Shown one piece after another: positions 1 through 7,175 of a DNA stretch of 13,038 bases. The DNA is from Oscillospiraceae bacterium. Lineage in GTDB: Bacteria; Bacillota; Clostridia; Oscillospirales; Oscillospiraceae. The position numbers were made by a program, and so were the translations under genes. Below the pieces are notes generated by a model. The model searched no databases. It had not been told where the DNA came from and worked only from the letters and a program-made list of their open reading frames with translations. Within the stretch, counting starts at the first letter, position 1; each line of letters starts with the position of its first letter. The stretch lies in assembly GCA_020025715.1 (NCBI GenBank), contig JAHHRQ010000052.1:1-13038 (forward strand), given 5' to 3'.

Positions 1-1
1 G

Positions 2-685
2 TTAGAAGAGGTTCAGCATAAGGTTGAAGAGCTGGGCTACCCCGGCCGCATCATTCCCTGCAAAACTGATGTCCGGGATCCGGCGCAGATTGAGAGAATG
101 TTTGATTTTACACTTGAGCAGTGCGGTCATCTGGATATTCTGGTAAATAATGCCGGTGTGCTGGACGGTCAGCTGCCTATTCACCTGACCTCTCAGGAAG
201 TCTATGACATGGTTTATGAAACCAACCAGCGGGCGGTCTACCTTACATGTCAGAGAGCTATCAAAATTTTTCTCGAGCAGGGCACTCCCGCGAACATAGT
301 AAACGTTGCATCTGCCGCTTCCCTTCGCGGTCTTAAGGGCGGTGCAATTTACGTTATGACAAAGCACGCCGTTCTCGGTCTTACAAGAAACATTTCCGCC
401 TCATTTTTCGAGCGCGGCATACGCTGCAACTGCATAGAACCTGCTAACATCCGCACCGAAATAAATAAGGTTCCCCGTGAAATGGGTATCTGCGTTGAGG
501 AATGGCAGCTTCGCGCCGGAAACGCAGCCCCTATGCACACCATTACAAAGCCCGGCGAAAAGAAGCCTACTTTGGGTAAGCCCAGAGACTGCGCCCACGC
601 CATTGCTTTCCTTGCAGATGATAATGATGCCGCATACATAAGCGGTGCAGAAGTCAAGGTTGATGCAGGTTTCCTGAATATGTAA
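2..685 (+). CDS. Short-chain dehydrogenase/reductase (SDR), N-terminus cut off by the window
   Basis: NAD(P)-dependent oxidoreductase of the classical SDR family, cytosolic; the substrate is unknown. The reading frame is open from base 2, and 227 residues are visible. The TGxxxGxG dinucleotide-binding motif would lie upstream of the window, so about 35-40 residues are missing. Visible landmarks (numbered from the first visible residue) are the TDVRD segment after beta-3, NNAG at 49-52, the catalytic Asn in ETNQ near 75, Ser104 in NVAS, and the YxxxK pair Tyr117/Lys121 (YVMTK). The C-terminus has the usual ISGAEVKVDAGF cofactor/tetramer segment. The PG motif after the active site reads PA here. 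A methionine at base 98 is inside the Rossmann fold and cannot be the start. It is followed by an AT hairpin and a strong terminator, so it is the last gene of its unit. 3-Oxoacyl-ACP reductase or a sugar/alcohol dehydrogenase are both possible. Confidence 0.93.
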   Translation, partial: LEEVQHKVEELGYPGRIIPCKTDVRDPAQIERMFDFTLEQCGHLDILVNNAGVLDGQLPIHLTSQEVYDMVYETNQRAVYLTCQRAIKIFLEQGTPANIVNVASAASLRGLKGGAIYVMTKHAVLGLTRNISASFFERGIRCNCIEPANIRTEINKVPREMGICVEEWQLRAGNAAPMHTITKPGEKKPTLGKPRDCAHAIAFLADDNDAAYISGAEVKVDAGFLNM

Positions 686-693
686 TGCTTCCT

Positions 694-722
694 ATTTTAT
701 ATAGTAAAAGAATATATAAAAT
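694..722. repeat. AT-rich perfect inverted repeat just after the SDR gene
   Basis: ATTTTATATA (694-703) is mirrored exactly by TATATAAAAT (713-722) around a 9-base loop, starting 9 bases after the SDR stop codon. An alternative stem AGTAAA/TTTACT (703-708 with 722-727) overlaps it. It is all A/T and therefore weak as RNA. It could be a 3' end-processing or protecting hairpin upstream of the main terminator, or simply AT-rich sequence. Confidence 0.4.
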
Positions 723-759
723 TTACTGCATCTTAATACAATCTTAATATGTACCTTTC

Positions 760-793
760 GGAGCGGCACACAGTCTGCGGTGCCGCTCCTTTT
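760..793 (+). terminator. Rho-independent terminator of the SDR gene
   Basis: GGAGCGGCAC (760-769) pairs perfectly with GTGCCGCTCC (780-789), giving a GC-rich 10-bp stem with a 10-base loop, followed at once by TTTT (790-793). It lies about 75 bases after the SDR stop codon and in the orientation expected for ending + strand transcription. The T-run is short (four Ts, then CCC), but the stem is strong. Confidence 0.88.
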
Positions 794-890
794 CCCGCTT
801 TAAAGCATTTACTAATTAAAGTTTTGTGATTATGCTGAGTTTTATGCGTAAAAATCTGTATAAAATATACATGTGGCACAGTCAAGGAGG

Positions 891-921
891 AAAAAACAGG
901 CAATTTCAGCACCTGTTTTTT
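891..921. terminator. Hairpin with A6/T6 flanks, possible bidirectional terminator
   Basis: AAAAAACAGG (891-900) is matched perfectly by CCTGTTTTTT (912-921) around an 11-base loop. The GC core is only CAGG/CCTG, and the rest is an A-tract facing a T-tract, the shape of a weak intrinsic terminator that would work on both strands. An AAGGAGG sequence lies immediately upstream (884-890) but no start codon follows at the right distance; it could only matter if the hairpin regulates something. No gene between the terminator at 760-793 and this hairpin was recognised, so a short non-coding transcript or attenuator cannot be excluded. Confidence 0.45.
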
Positions 922-928
922 ACACTTT

Positions 929-959
929 ATGTCTAAATGCCTAAAAGTAATGTAGACAT
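929..959. repeat. Inverted repeat upstream of the PHP gene promoter, possible operator
   Basis: ATGTCTA (929-935) and TAGACAT (953-959) are exact reverse complements separated by 17 bases. The right arm abuts the candidate -35 region of the promoter at 960-986. That is a plausible position for a regulator-binding site, but no regulator gene is nearby and the arms are short. Confidence 0.3.
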
Positions 960-986
960 TTGTCGAGAAAAGCGTTATTATATAAT
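960..986 (+). promoter_or_regulatory. Candidate promoter of the PHP-RDD unit
   Basis: A perfect -10 hexamer, TATAAT (981-986), is preceded by a poor -35, TTGTCG (960-965), with a 15-base spacer, slightly shorter than ideal. It is 26 bases upstream of the PHP start codon, whose Shine-Dalgarno AGGAAG is at 1001-1006. It lies downstream of the preceding gene's terminator, so a promoter is needed about here. The -10 is convincing; the -35 is not. Confidence 0.55.
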
Positions 987-1012
987 CTGGAAAATGATTA
1001 AGGAAGTATTAA

Positions 1013-1858
1013 ATGAACTGCACTTGTGACCTGCACACCCATTCGATTTTCTCAGACGGAACATGGACACCTGAGGAAATTATAAACGAAAGCGAAGCCA
1101 TCGGCCTTTCCGCCGTTGCACTTTGCGACCACAACACCATTGACGGACTTGACCGGTTTACGGCAGCCGCAGCGGGCAAAAATGTCATGGCAATCACGGG
1201 TGTGGAATTCAGCACAGAATATAAGGAAAAAGAGCTTCATATTTTAGGGCTCAATGTTAAGCCGCAGTATTATTCGCAGGTTAAAAGCAGGCTTGCCGAT
1301 CTGCTTATCCGCAAGGAAGAGCGAAACCGTGAGCTTGTCTCAAACCTCAAAAATATCGGTTATTTCATAGACTATGATAAACTAAAGGCCTCCTCCCCCA
1401 GTGGTAACATTAACCGGGCTCATATAGCAGCAGAGCTTGTGAGACAGGGAAAATTCCAAACCCGGCAGCAGGCCTTTAATGTTCTCTTAAATCCGGAATG
1501 CGGGTACTATCATCCGCCCAAAAGACCTGATTCTATTGAAACAATAGATTTCATACGGCAGATTTCCGCCGTTTCGGTTCTCGCCCACCCTTTACGCAGC
1601 GTAGACGAACCTTTTCTTCTGGATTTTCTGTCTCAGGCTTCAAACGCCGGTCTTGCAGCTATGGAAACCGTTTATTCTGATTGTGAGGAAAAATTATTGC
1701 AGCGATCAGTTGAGATTGCCGGTGAATTTTCTCTCCTCCCCAGCGGCGGAACTGATTTTCACGGCAGCAAGAAACCGGATATTAAACTCGGCACGGGCAA
1801 AGGTAATCTGTCGGTGCCTTATGAGTTTTGTCTGAATTTACTAAAAGCTTCAAAATAA
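1013..1858 (+). CDS. PHP-domain phosphoesterase (RnaAM/YciV-like)
   Basis: A 281-residue cytosolic metallo-phosphoesterase of the PHP superfamily, close in layout to E. coli RnaAM/YciV (about 290 residues). That enzyme is described as removing phosphate from nucleoside 3',5'-bisphosphates and trimming short RNAs 5' to 3'. All metal-site motifs are visible: DLHTHS with His8/His10, SDG with Asp15, CDHNT with Asp39/His40, GVEFS with Glu65, LHILG with His76, VLAHP with His192 and GTDFHG with Asp248/His250. A helical insertion lies between about 85 and 185. The start is supported by AGGAAG 7 bases upstream and by the DLHTHS motif lying at the usual distance from the N-terminus. It is followed after 12 bases by the RDD gene, so the two are probably cotranscribed. 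The exact substrate is inferred from the family; DNA-polymerase-type PHP domains are ruled out by the stand-alone size. Confidence 0.92.
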   Translation: MNCTCDLHTHSIFSDGTWTPEEIINESEAIGLSAVALCDHNTIDGLDRFTAAAAGKNVMAITGVEFSTEYKEKELHILGLNVKPQYYSQVKSRLADLLIRKEERNRELVSNLKNIGYFIDYDKLKASSPSGNINRAHIAAELVRQGKFQTRQQAFNVLLNPECGYYHPPKRPDSIETIDFIRQISAVSVLAHPLRSVDEPFLLDFLSQASNAGLAAMETVYSDCEEKLLQRSVEIAGEFSLLPSGGTDFHGSKKPDIKLGTGKGNLSVPYEFCLNLLKASK

Positions 1859-1870
1859 AGAGGTAAGTTA

Positions 1871-2632
1871 ATGATTTTTGATTTGCAGAAAGCAAGCATG
1901 AGCAAAAGAATATCTGCTTTTTTGTTCGATTTTATAATTCTCGGCATACTTGTAGTGGGTATTGCTTTTCTACTCTCAGGGCTTCTCGGCTACGACGGCT
2001 ATGTAAAAACTCTTGATTCCGCTTATGCCCGTTACGAGCAGGAATACGGAGTGCAGTTTGAGCAGACCGGCGACAGCTTTATGGCCATGACCCCTCAGCA
2101 GCAGGAAAATTATGGAGCAGCATACAGTGCTCTTACAAGTGATAAAGAAGCCATGAGAGCATATAACATGGTCACAAACCTCACCTTGATGATTACAAGT
2201 CTGAGCATACTGCTTGGCTATTTAATAGTAGAGTTTGCAGTTCCCCTCTGGCTTAAAAACGGTCAGACCTTGGGAAAAAAGATTTTCGGCGTAGGCGTGA
2301 TGCACAAAAGCGGCATCCAGATTACACCTATGCTGCTGTTTTTCCGCTCTATTCTGGGTAAATATACCCTCGAAACAATGGTGCCGGTTCTTATCCTTAT
2401 GATGATATTCTTTAATATCATAGGTTTAACGGGTACAATTATTCTCGGTCTTTTTCTGCTTTTGCAGATTATTATAGTAATCGCCACACCGGGCAGATGT
2501 CTTTTACATGACCTCCTCGCCCAGACCGTCACCGTGGATATTTCCAGTCAGAAAATATTCCGTGACGGTGCGGAGCTTCTTGAATACAAAAAGAAGCTGC
2601 ACGCAGAAGAAGCTGCGCGGCAGGACTACTGA
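1871..2632 (+). CDS. RDD-family integral membrane protein
   Basis: A 253-residue membrane protein with an RDD domain (about residues 8-225). The N-terminal RDD signature is visible as KRISAFLFDF (Arg13, Asp20), followed by a first membrane segment (20-40). The central GQTLGKKIFGV motif sits at 131-141 after another membrane segment (104-126), and the closing LHDLLAQTVTV with Asp214 ends the domain. Hydrophobic segments at about 170-206 supply further membrane passes. Between the first two membrane segments is an extra hydrophilic stretch of about 60 residues (45-100, rich in Glu/Gln/Tyr) that is longer than in minimal RDD proteins. The C-terminal tail is charged (EYKKKLHAEEAAR). The function of RDD proteins is generally not settled; some have been linked to ion transport. 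An AGAGGT Shine-Dalgarno lies just before the ATG, and the gene sits 12 bases behind the PHP gene. Confidence 0.87.
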   Translation: MIFDLQKASMSKRISAFLFDFIILGILVVGIAFLLSGLLGYDGYVKTLDSAYARYEQEYGVQFEQTGDSFMAMTPQQQENYGAAYSALTSDKEAMRAYNMVTNLTLMITSLSILLGYLIVEFAVPLWLKNGQTLGKKIFGVGVMHKSGIQITPMLLFFRSILGKYTLETMVPVLILMMIFFNIIGLTGTIILGLFLLLQIIIVIATPGRCLLHDLLAQTVTVDISSQKIFRDGAELLEYKKKLHAEEAARQDY

Positions 2633-2652
2633 TCTGCCCGCATAACCAAAGA

Positions 2653-2658
2653 TATAAT
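2653..2658 (+). promoter_or_regulatory. Isolated TATAAT box before the importer operon
   Basis: The 54-base gap between the RDD gene and the ABC ATPase contains a perfect TATAAT (2653-2658), but no recognisable -35 at 16-18 bases upstream and no TGn extension. It could be the start of the importer operon's own transcript. Otherwise the importer genes are reached by read-through from the PHP-RDD unit, since no terminator is visible in the gap. Confidence 0.3.
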
Positions 2659-2686
2659 ATTTCCGGAGTATGGGAGAGAAACAAGT

Positions 2687-3790
2687 ATGAAAATTGTATT
2701 GCAGAACCTGACAAAAGTTTTTCCCGCACGCAACAAGAAGCTTGATAAAGAAGTCATTGCGGTAAATAACTTTGATCTTGAAATCCCCGATGGAAAGCTC
2801 ATCGGTCTTCTTGGTCCTTCCGGTTGCGGCAAAAGCACCACGCTTTACATGATAAGCGGACTGCAGAAACCTACCAGCGGTAAAATCTTTTTCGGTGACA
2901 ACGATGTTACCGAGCTGTCAACTGAAAACAGAGGCGTCGGACTTGTGTTCCAGAACTATGCCCTGTACCCCCACATGACCGTTAAGCAGAACATCCTGTT
3001 CCCTCTTCAGAACCTGAAGGGCAAGGACAAGCTTACAAAGGATCAGATGCTTGAACGCGCTCTTTACGCTGCAAAGCTGGTGCAGATTGACGACCTTATG
3101 GAGAGAAAACCCAGTGAGCTTTCCGGCGGTCAGCAGCAGCGTGTTGCCATTGCAAGAGCACTGGTTAAATTCCCCCGCGTTCTGCTTCTGGACGAGCCTC
3201 TGAGTAACCTTGACGCACGTCTGAGACTCCAGACACGTGAGGAAATCAGAAGAATTCAGAAAAAGACCGGCATCACCACCGTTTTCGTTACCCACGATCA
3301 GGAAGAGGCAATGAGCATTTCCGATATGATCGTTGTTATGAAGCTGGGCGTTATCCAGCAGGTCGGCAAGCCTCAGGATGTATACGATGACCCTGTAAAC
3401 CTCTTCGTTGCAAAGTTCCTGGGTACTCCTCCTATTAACGTATTTAACGGTGAAGTCAAGGGCGAAAAGCTTTACATTGATAATAATGCAGTTCTGGACG
3501 TCAAGGGCATTTCCGATCAGCCTGTTACTGTCGGTATCCGTCCTGAGGGCTTCATTCTGGATGAAAACGGCCCCATGGTCTGCAAGCTTAATAACGTTGA
3601 GGTTATGGGCCGCGACGTTAGCATTGTTTCTACAAGCGAAGCTTCCGTTAACCCTGTCATCCGTTCTATTATTAACTCCGACAATAAGGTTGCTGTCAAC
3701 AACGAGACTATCCGCTTCTCCCTTAAACCTCACAAGGTATTTGTATTTAACCGGGAGACCGAAAATCGTATATACTTCGAGGTGAAATAA
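2687..3790 (+). CDS. CUT1 ABC importer ATPase (MsmK/UgpC/MalK-like)
   Basis: A 367-residue cytoplasmic ATPase that energises the importer encoded just downstream. The nucleotide-binding domain comes first: Walker A GPSGCGKST at 43-51, Q-loop Gln89 (FQNYALYPHMT), signature LSGGQQQRV at 145-153, Walker B VLLLDEP at 165-171, D-loop SNLD, and H-loop His203 in VTHDQEEA. The remaining part (about 240-367) is the TOBE/regulatory domain typical of the MalK group, including VGIRPE. Length and domain order match carbohydrate-type (CUT1) ATPases. A GGGAGAG ribosome site precedes the ATG. Its stop codon is 2 bases before the first permease, whose ribosome site lies inside this gene. Many Firmicutes CUT1 operons lack their own ATPase and borrow a shared MsmK, so a dedicated copy here is of some interest. 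The substrate is unknown. Confidence 0.96.
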   Translation: MKIVLQNLTKVFPARNKKLDKEVIAVNNFDLEIPDGKLIGLLGPSGCGKSTTLYMISGLQKPTSGKIFFGDNDVTELSTENRGVGLVFQNYALYPHMTVKQNILFPLQNLKGKDKLTKDQMLERALYAAKLVQIDDLMERKPSELSGGQQQRVAIARALVKFPRVLLLDEPLSNLDARLRLQTREEIRRIQKKTGITTVFVTHDQEEAMSISDMIVVMKLGVIQQVGKPQDVYDDPVNLFVAKFLGTPPINVFNGEVKGEKLYIDNNAVLDVKGISDQPVTVGIRPEGFILDENGPMVCKLNNVEVMGRDVSIVSTSEASVNPVIRSIINSDNKVAVNNETIRFSLKPHKVFVFNRETENRIYFEVK

Positions 3791-3792
3791 TT

Positions 3793-4737
3793 ATGGTTGA
3801 CAGTAAACAGCAATGGAAAGCCTGGATATATCTGGCCCCCGCTATATTGCTGCTGCTTGTGTTCACTGTCTGGCCCATCATAAACACCGTGAGAATGGCG
3901 TTTCTTGAGGGTTACCGCGGCCTTGAGGCTGTGGGCGGACAGAGTTACTCTTTCGGCTTCGGCAATTTTGAAAAAGTTATTCATTACCACAAATTCTTGA
4001 ACTGTCTTAAAACCACAGTTCTCCTCTGCGTTCTGACAGTTCCCATTTCCACCTTCCTGGCCCTCATTATAGCTGTGGCTCTCAATAACATTAAGTTTTT
4101 GCAGAAAGGTCTCCAGACCATTTTCTTCCTGCCTTATGTTACAAACTCCATAGCTATCGGTATGGTTTTTGCCGCCATGTTTAATATCGTCGGCAGCTTC
4201 TACGGAACCGAAAATGAGATTATAGCCACGGCAGGTATCATAAATAACGTAATTGAATTTTTCGGCGGCGAACCCGTCAACTGGATAAACTACGGTTCGA
4301 CCTATACGGCGAACATCATAGTTATGACGGTGTACATAGTCTGGAATGCCCTGCCCTTTAAGATTCTTATTCTTCTCGGCGGCCTGCAGAGCATAAACAA
4401 GCAGTATTACGACGCTGCCAAAATCGACGGTACACCCCGCCGCAGAGTTTTCACCCGCATTACCGTGCCTCTGCTCTCCCCCATGCTGGCCTACGTTATC
4501 ATTACCGGCTTCATCTCCGGCTTTAAAGAGTATTCCAGCATAGTGGGTATATTCGGTGAGGGCATGGGTCCTGCCGATGACCCCGGCAGACTTAATACCA
4601 TAGTCGGATTTATTTATGACGCTCTCAGCACCAACAGTCAGGGCCGTGCAAGTGCGGCGGCGCTTATCCTGTTCGGTATAATCCTTGTTGTTACCCTGAT
4701 TAACACTCAGGTCAGCAAGAAGCGCGTTCATTATTGA
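3793..4737 (+). CDS. CUT1 ABC importer permease, MalF/UgpA type
   Basis: A 314-residue inner-membrane permease, first of the pair forming the translocation channel. The first membrane helix is at about 10-32 (WIYLAPAILLLLVFTVWPI), a typical MalF/UgpA opening. More hydrophobic segments fall near 73-97, 109-131, 172-196, 232-250 and 288-304, consistent with six helices. The cytoplasmic EAA loop that contacts the ATPase is clear at about 205-230 (YDAAKIDGTPRRRVF, then VPLLSP). The ribosome site GAGGTG is within the last codons of the ATPase gene and the intergenic gap is only 2 bases, so translation is probably coupled. A periplasm-side loop at about 133-168 between helices is somewhat long. Confidence 0.94.
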   Translation: MVDSKQQWKAWIYLAPAILLLLVFTVWPIINTVRMAFLEGYRGLEAVGGQSYSFGFGNFEKVIHYHKFLNCLKTTVLLCVLTVPISTFLALIIAVALNNIKFLQKGLQTIFFLPYVTNSIAIGMVFAAMFNIVGSFYGTENEIIATAGIINNVIEFFGGEPVNWINYGSTYTANIIVMTVYIVWNALPFKILILLGGLQSINKQYYDAAKIDGTPRRRVFTRITVPLLSPMLAYVIITGFISGFKEYSSIVGIFGEGMGPADDPGRLNTIVGFIYDALSTNSQGRASAAALILFGIILVVTLINTQVSKKRVHY

Positions 4738-4752
4738 GAAGGAGGCGCTTTT

Positions 4753-5646
4753 ATGTCTGAAAATCGTAACGGTATTATGCAGGAAAAGGACATGCGTCAG
4801 GTTGCCATTAAGCAGAATATAGGTAAGGGCGTTGTAAAGTTCTTCCTCTACCTCTTCCTTATCACCATGGCACTTATAGTCCTCTTCCCCTTCTACTGGA
4901 TGATAATTTCATCCCTTAAGTCCCTTGAAGAATACAGACTCAGTGTTCCTACCTTCTGGCCCAGAACCATAATGCTCTCTAACTATGCCGAGGCATTCAA
5001 GGCCGCAAATCTGGGACGGCTCTTCCTCAACACCTTATATGTAGGTGTTGTGTCAACCCTGCTGTCTCTGGTTATCACCGTGCTTTCCGCCTTCGCATTT
5101 GCAAGACTGGAGTTTAAGGGCAGAGAAACCATGTTCGGTCTGCTTCTTGCAACCATGATGATTCCCGGTGAGCTTTTCACCATTACAAACTACTCCACCA
5201 TTACCCAGCTTGGCTGGATGAACACCTTCACAGTTTTGATTGTGCCATTCCTTGTGAGCGTTTTCTATATCTTCCTTCTGCGGCAGAACTTCATGCAGAT
5301 ACCAAATGAGCTCTACCTCGCCGCAAAGGTTGACGGAACAAGTGACCTGAAATATCTCTGGAAGGTCATGGTTCCCCTGTCCATGCCAACCCTCATTTCC
5401 ATTACTATTCTCAAAATGATGGGTGCATGGAACTCCTACATCTGGCCTCGTCTTGTGGCTAACGATGCCGCTCACCAGATGATAACCAACGGTCTCAGAA
5501 ACGCCTTTACCGATACAACCGGTGACGTTAACTATCCTGTGCAGATGGCGGCTGTCGCCATCGTCTCCGCTCCTTTGTTCCTTGTCTTTGTATTTCTTCG
5601 GAAATATATTATGGCAGGTGTCAGCCGCAGCGGTATAAAGGGTTAA
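4753..5646 (+). CDS. CUT1 ABC importer permease, MalG/UgpE type
   Basis: A 297-residue inner-membrane permease, partner of the MalF-type protein. It starts with a hydrophilic tail of about 28 residues, then a first helix at about 29-53 ending in FPFYWMIISSLKS, the characteristic MalG/UgpE opening. The EAA loop is at 186-212 (ELYLAAKVDGTSDLKYLWK, then VPLSMP), and a further helix ends the protein before GVSRSGIKG. An AGAAGGAGG ribosome site lies directly upstream of the ATG. The next gene is 59 bases away; that gap includes a small GGCG/CGCC hairpin (5649-5663), which is too short to call a terminator. Confidence 0.95.
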   Translation: MSENRNGIMQEKDMRQVAIKQNIGKGVVKFFLYLFLITMALIVLFPFYWMIISSLKSLEEYRLSVPTFWPRTIMLSNYAEAFKAANLGRLFLNTLYVGVVSTLLSLVITVLSAFAFARLEFKGRETMFGLLLATMMIPGELFTITNYSTITQLGWMNTFTVLIVPFLVSVFYIFLLRQNFMQIPNELYLAAKVDGTSDLKYLWKVMVPLSMPTLISITILKMMGAWNSYIWPRLVANDAAHQMITNGLRNAFTDTTGDVNYPVQMAAVAIVSAPLFLVFVFLRKYIMAGVSRSGIKG

Positions 5647-5705
5647 TAGGCGTATTCTTCGCCCATTACATATTTTTATCATTCAAGAGAAAGGAAAAAC
5701 AGCCA

Positions 5706-7160
5706 ATGAAAAAGAAAATCTTATCCCTTGTCTTAGCACTCCTTATCGTTTTGAGCACTGTTGCTCTGACCGCCTGCGGCGGTGAAACCGCAGCTCCCCA
5801 GGAGGGCAGCACCGACGCTCCTGCTGAAGCCGCTGCTGCAAACTTCGTCGTTCCCGAAGGCGGATACGACGGAAGCGATGTTACTATCACCTTCTATCAC
5901 ACCATGGGTGAAAACCTGAGCACCGTTCTCGACGAGTACATCGTTGAGTTCAACAAGCTCTACCCCAACATCCACATTGACCACAAGAACATGGGCGGCT
6001 ACGATGATGTCCGTGAGCAGATCAGCACCGAGATCACCGTCGGCAACCAGCCCAACATTGCTTACTGCTACCCCGACCACGTTGCACTGTACAACCTTGC
6101 AAAGGCAGTTGTTCAGCTCGACAACCTTATCGACAGCCAGGTTGAAGTTACCAGAGCTGACGGCAGCACCGAAATCCTCGGTCTGACTGATGAGCAGAAG
6201 GCTGACTTCATTGAAGGCTACTACAACGAAGGTAAGCAGTTCGGTGACGGCCTTATGTACACCCTGCCTATGTCCAAGTCCACCGAAGTTCTCTACTACA
6301 ACAAGACCTTCTTCGATGAAAACGGCCTGACTGTTCCTACCACTTGGGACGAGATGGAAGCTCTCTGCGCAAAGATCAAGGAAATCGACCCCGAGTCCTG
6401 CCCCCTTGGCTACGACAGCGAAGCTAACCTGTTCATTACTATGTGCGAGCAGTACAACTCCCCCTACACCAGCGCTACCGGCGACCACTACCTCTTCAAC
6501 AACGACCAGAACAAGGCCTTTGTTAAGATGTTCAACAACTGGTACCAGCAGGGCTACCTGACCACTCAGAAGATCTACGGCGGCTACACCTCCGGTCTGT
6601 TCACTTCTGTTGACGGCATGAGAAGCTACATGTCTATCGGTTCTTCCGCCGGTGCTGTTCACCAGCGCCCCGCTACCGATGCTGACGGCAACTACCTGTT
6701 CGATGTCGGTGTAGCTACCATTCCTCAGGTCAGTGAGGATAACAGAAAGGTTATCTCTCAGGGCCCCAGCCTCTGCATCTTCAAAGACTCCAACGAGCAG
6801 GAAGTTATCGCATCCTGGCTCTTCGCTAAGTTCCTTACCACCAACGTTGACTTCCAGGCTGAGTTTGGTATGGCTTCCGGCTACGTTCCCGTTCTGAAGT
6901 CCGTATCTGCTAACCCCGCATACTCCGAGTTCATTGCAAATGCTGACGGCGGCAAGTACATTGCAGCTCTCAGCGCAAAGGTCTGCCTTGAGCAGGTTGA
7001 TGACTACTACACCTCTCCCGCATTCAACGGTTCCTCCGCTGCCCGCGATCAGGTCGGCGGCCTTATGGTCAAGACCCTTACCGCTAAGGGTGATGATCTG
7101 GATGCTCAGATAGACAAGGCATTCCAGGAAGCTATCGACGAGTGCGAGTACGCAAACTAA
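5706..7160 (+). CDS. Lipoprotein solute-binding protein of the CUT1 importer
   Basis: A 484-residue extracytoplasmic substrate receptor, family 1 (UgpB/MalE-like), anchored to the outer face of the membrane. The signal peptide is MKKKILSLVL followed by a hydrophobic core and an LTAC lipobox with the lipidated Cys24. A short Ala/Pro/Glu linker leads to the first lobe at about 49 (DVTITFYHTMGE). YYNKTFFDENGLTVPTTWDE is the standard segment seen in sugar-type binding proteins, preceded by LPMSKSTEV. The ribosome site AGAAAGGA is about 10 bases before the ATG. Codon use is strikingly different from its neighbours: almost uniformly AAC, GAC, TAC, TTC and AAG, as expected for a very highly expressed binding protein. 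No terminator separates it from the nuclease gene 15 bases downstream. The ligand cannot be assigned from sequence alone; sugars, glycerol phosphates or other small organics are all possible. Confidence 0.95.
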   Translation: MKKKILSLVLALLIVLSTVALTACGGETAAPQEGSTDAPAEAAAANFVVPEGGYDGSDVTITFYHTMGENLSTVLDEYIVEFNKLYPNIHIDHKNMGGYDDVREQISTEITVGNQPNIAYCYPDHVALYNLAKAVVQLDNLIDSQVEVTRADGSTEILGLTDEQKADFIEGYYNEGKQFGDGLMYTLPMSKSTEVLYYNKTFFDENGLTVPTTWDEMEALCAKIKEIDPESCPLGYDSEANLFITMCEQYNSPYTSATGDHYLFNNDQNKAFVKMFNNWYQQGYLTTQKIYGGYTSGLFTSVDGMRSYMSIGSSAGAVHQRPATDADGNYLFDVGVATIPQVSEDNRKVISQGPSLCIFKDSNEQEVIASWLFAKFLTTNVDFQAEFGMASGYVPVLKSVSANPAYSEFIANADGGKYIAALSAKVCLEQVDDYYTSPAFNGSSAARDQVGGLMVKTLTAKGDDLDAQIDKAFQEAIDECEYAN

Positions 7161-7175
7161 TTTAACTTTCCCTGC

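Noticed and set aside
98..100. ATG as start of the dehydrogenase
   Set aside because: In-frame sequence upstream to base 2 encodes the expected Rossmann beta-3 region (TDVRD), so the gene begins before the window.
2918..3733. Long open frame antisense to the importer ATPase
   Set aside because: It mirrors a fully conserved ABC ATPase, has no recognisable motif or ribosome site, and is explained by the codon bias of the sense gene.
3730..4731. 333-codon open frame antisense to the first permease
   Set aside because: It lies opposite a clear permease with an EAA loop; the translated product is Asn/Gly/Glu-rich and resembles no family.
5647..5705. Terminator between the second permease and the binding protein
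   Set aside because: Only a 4-bp GGCG/CGCC stem is present and no T-run follows it directly.
5733..6662. 309-codon open frame antisense to the binding-protein gene
   Set aside because: It is a shadow caused by the strong C-ending codon preference of the sense gene; the Val-rich product has no domain.
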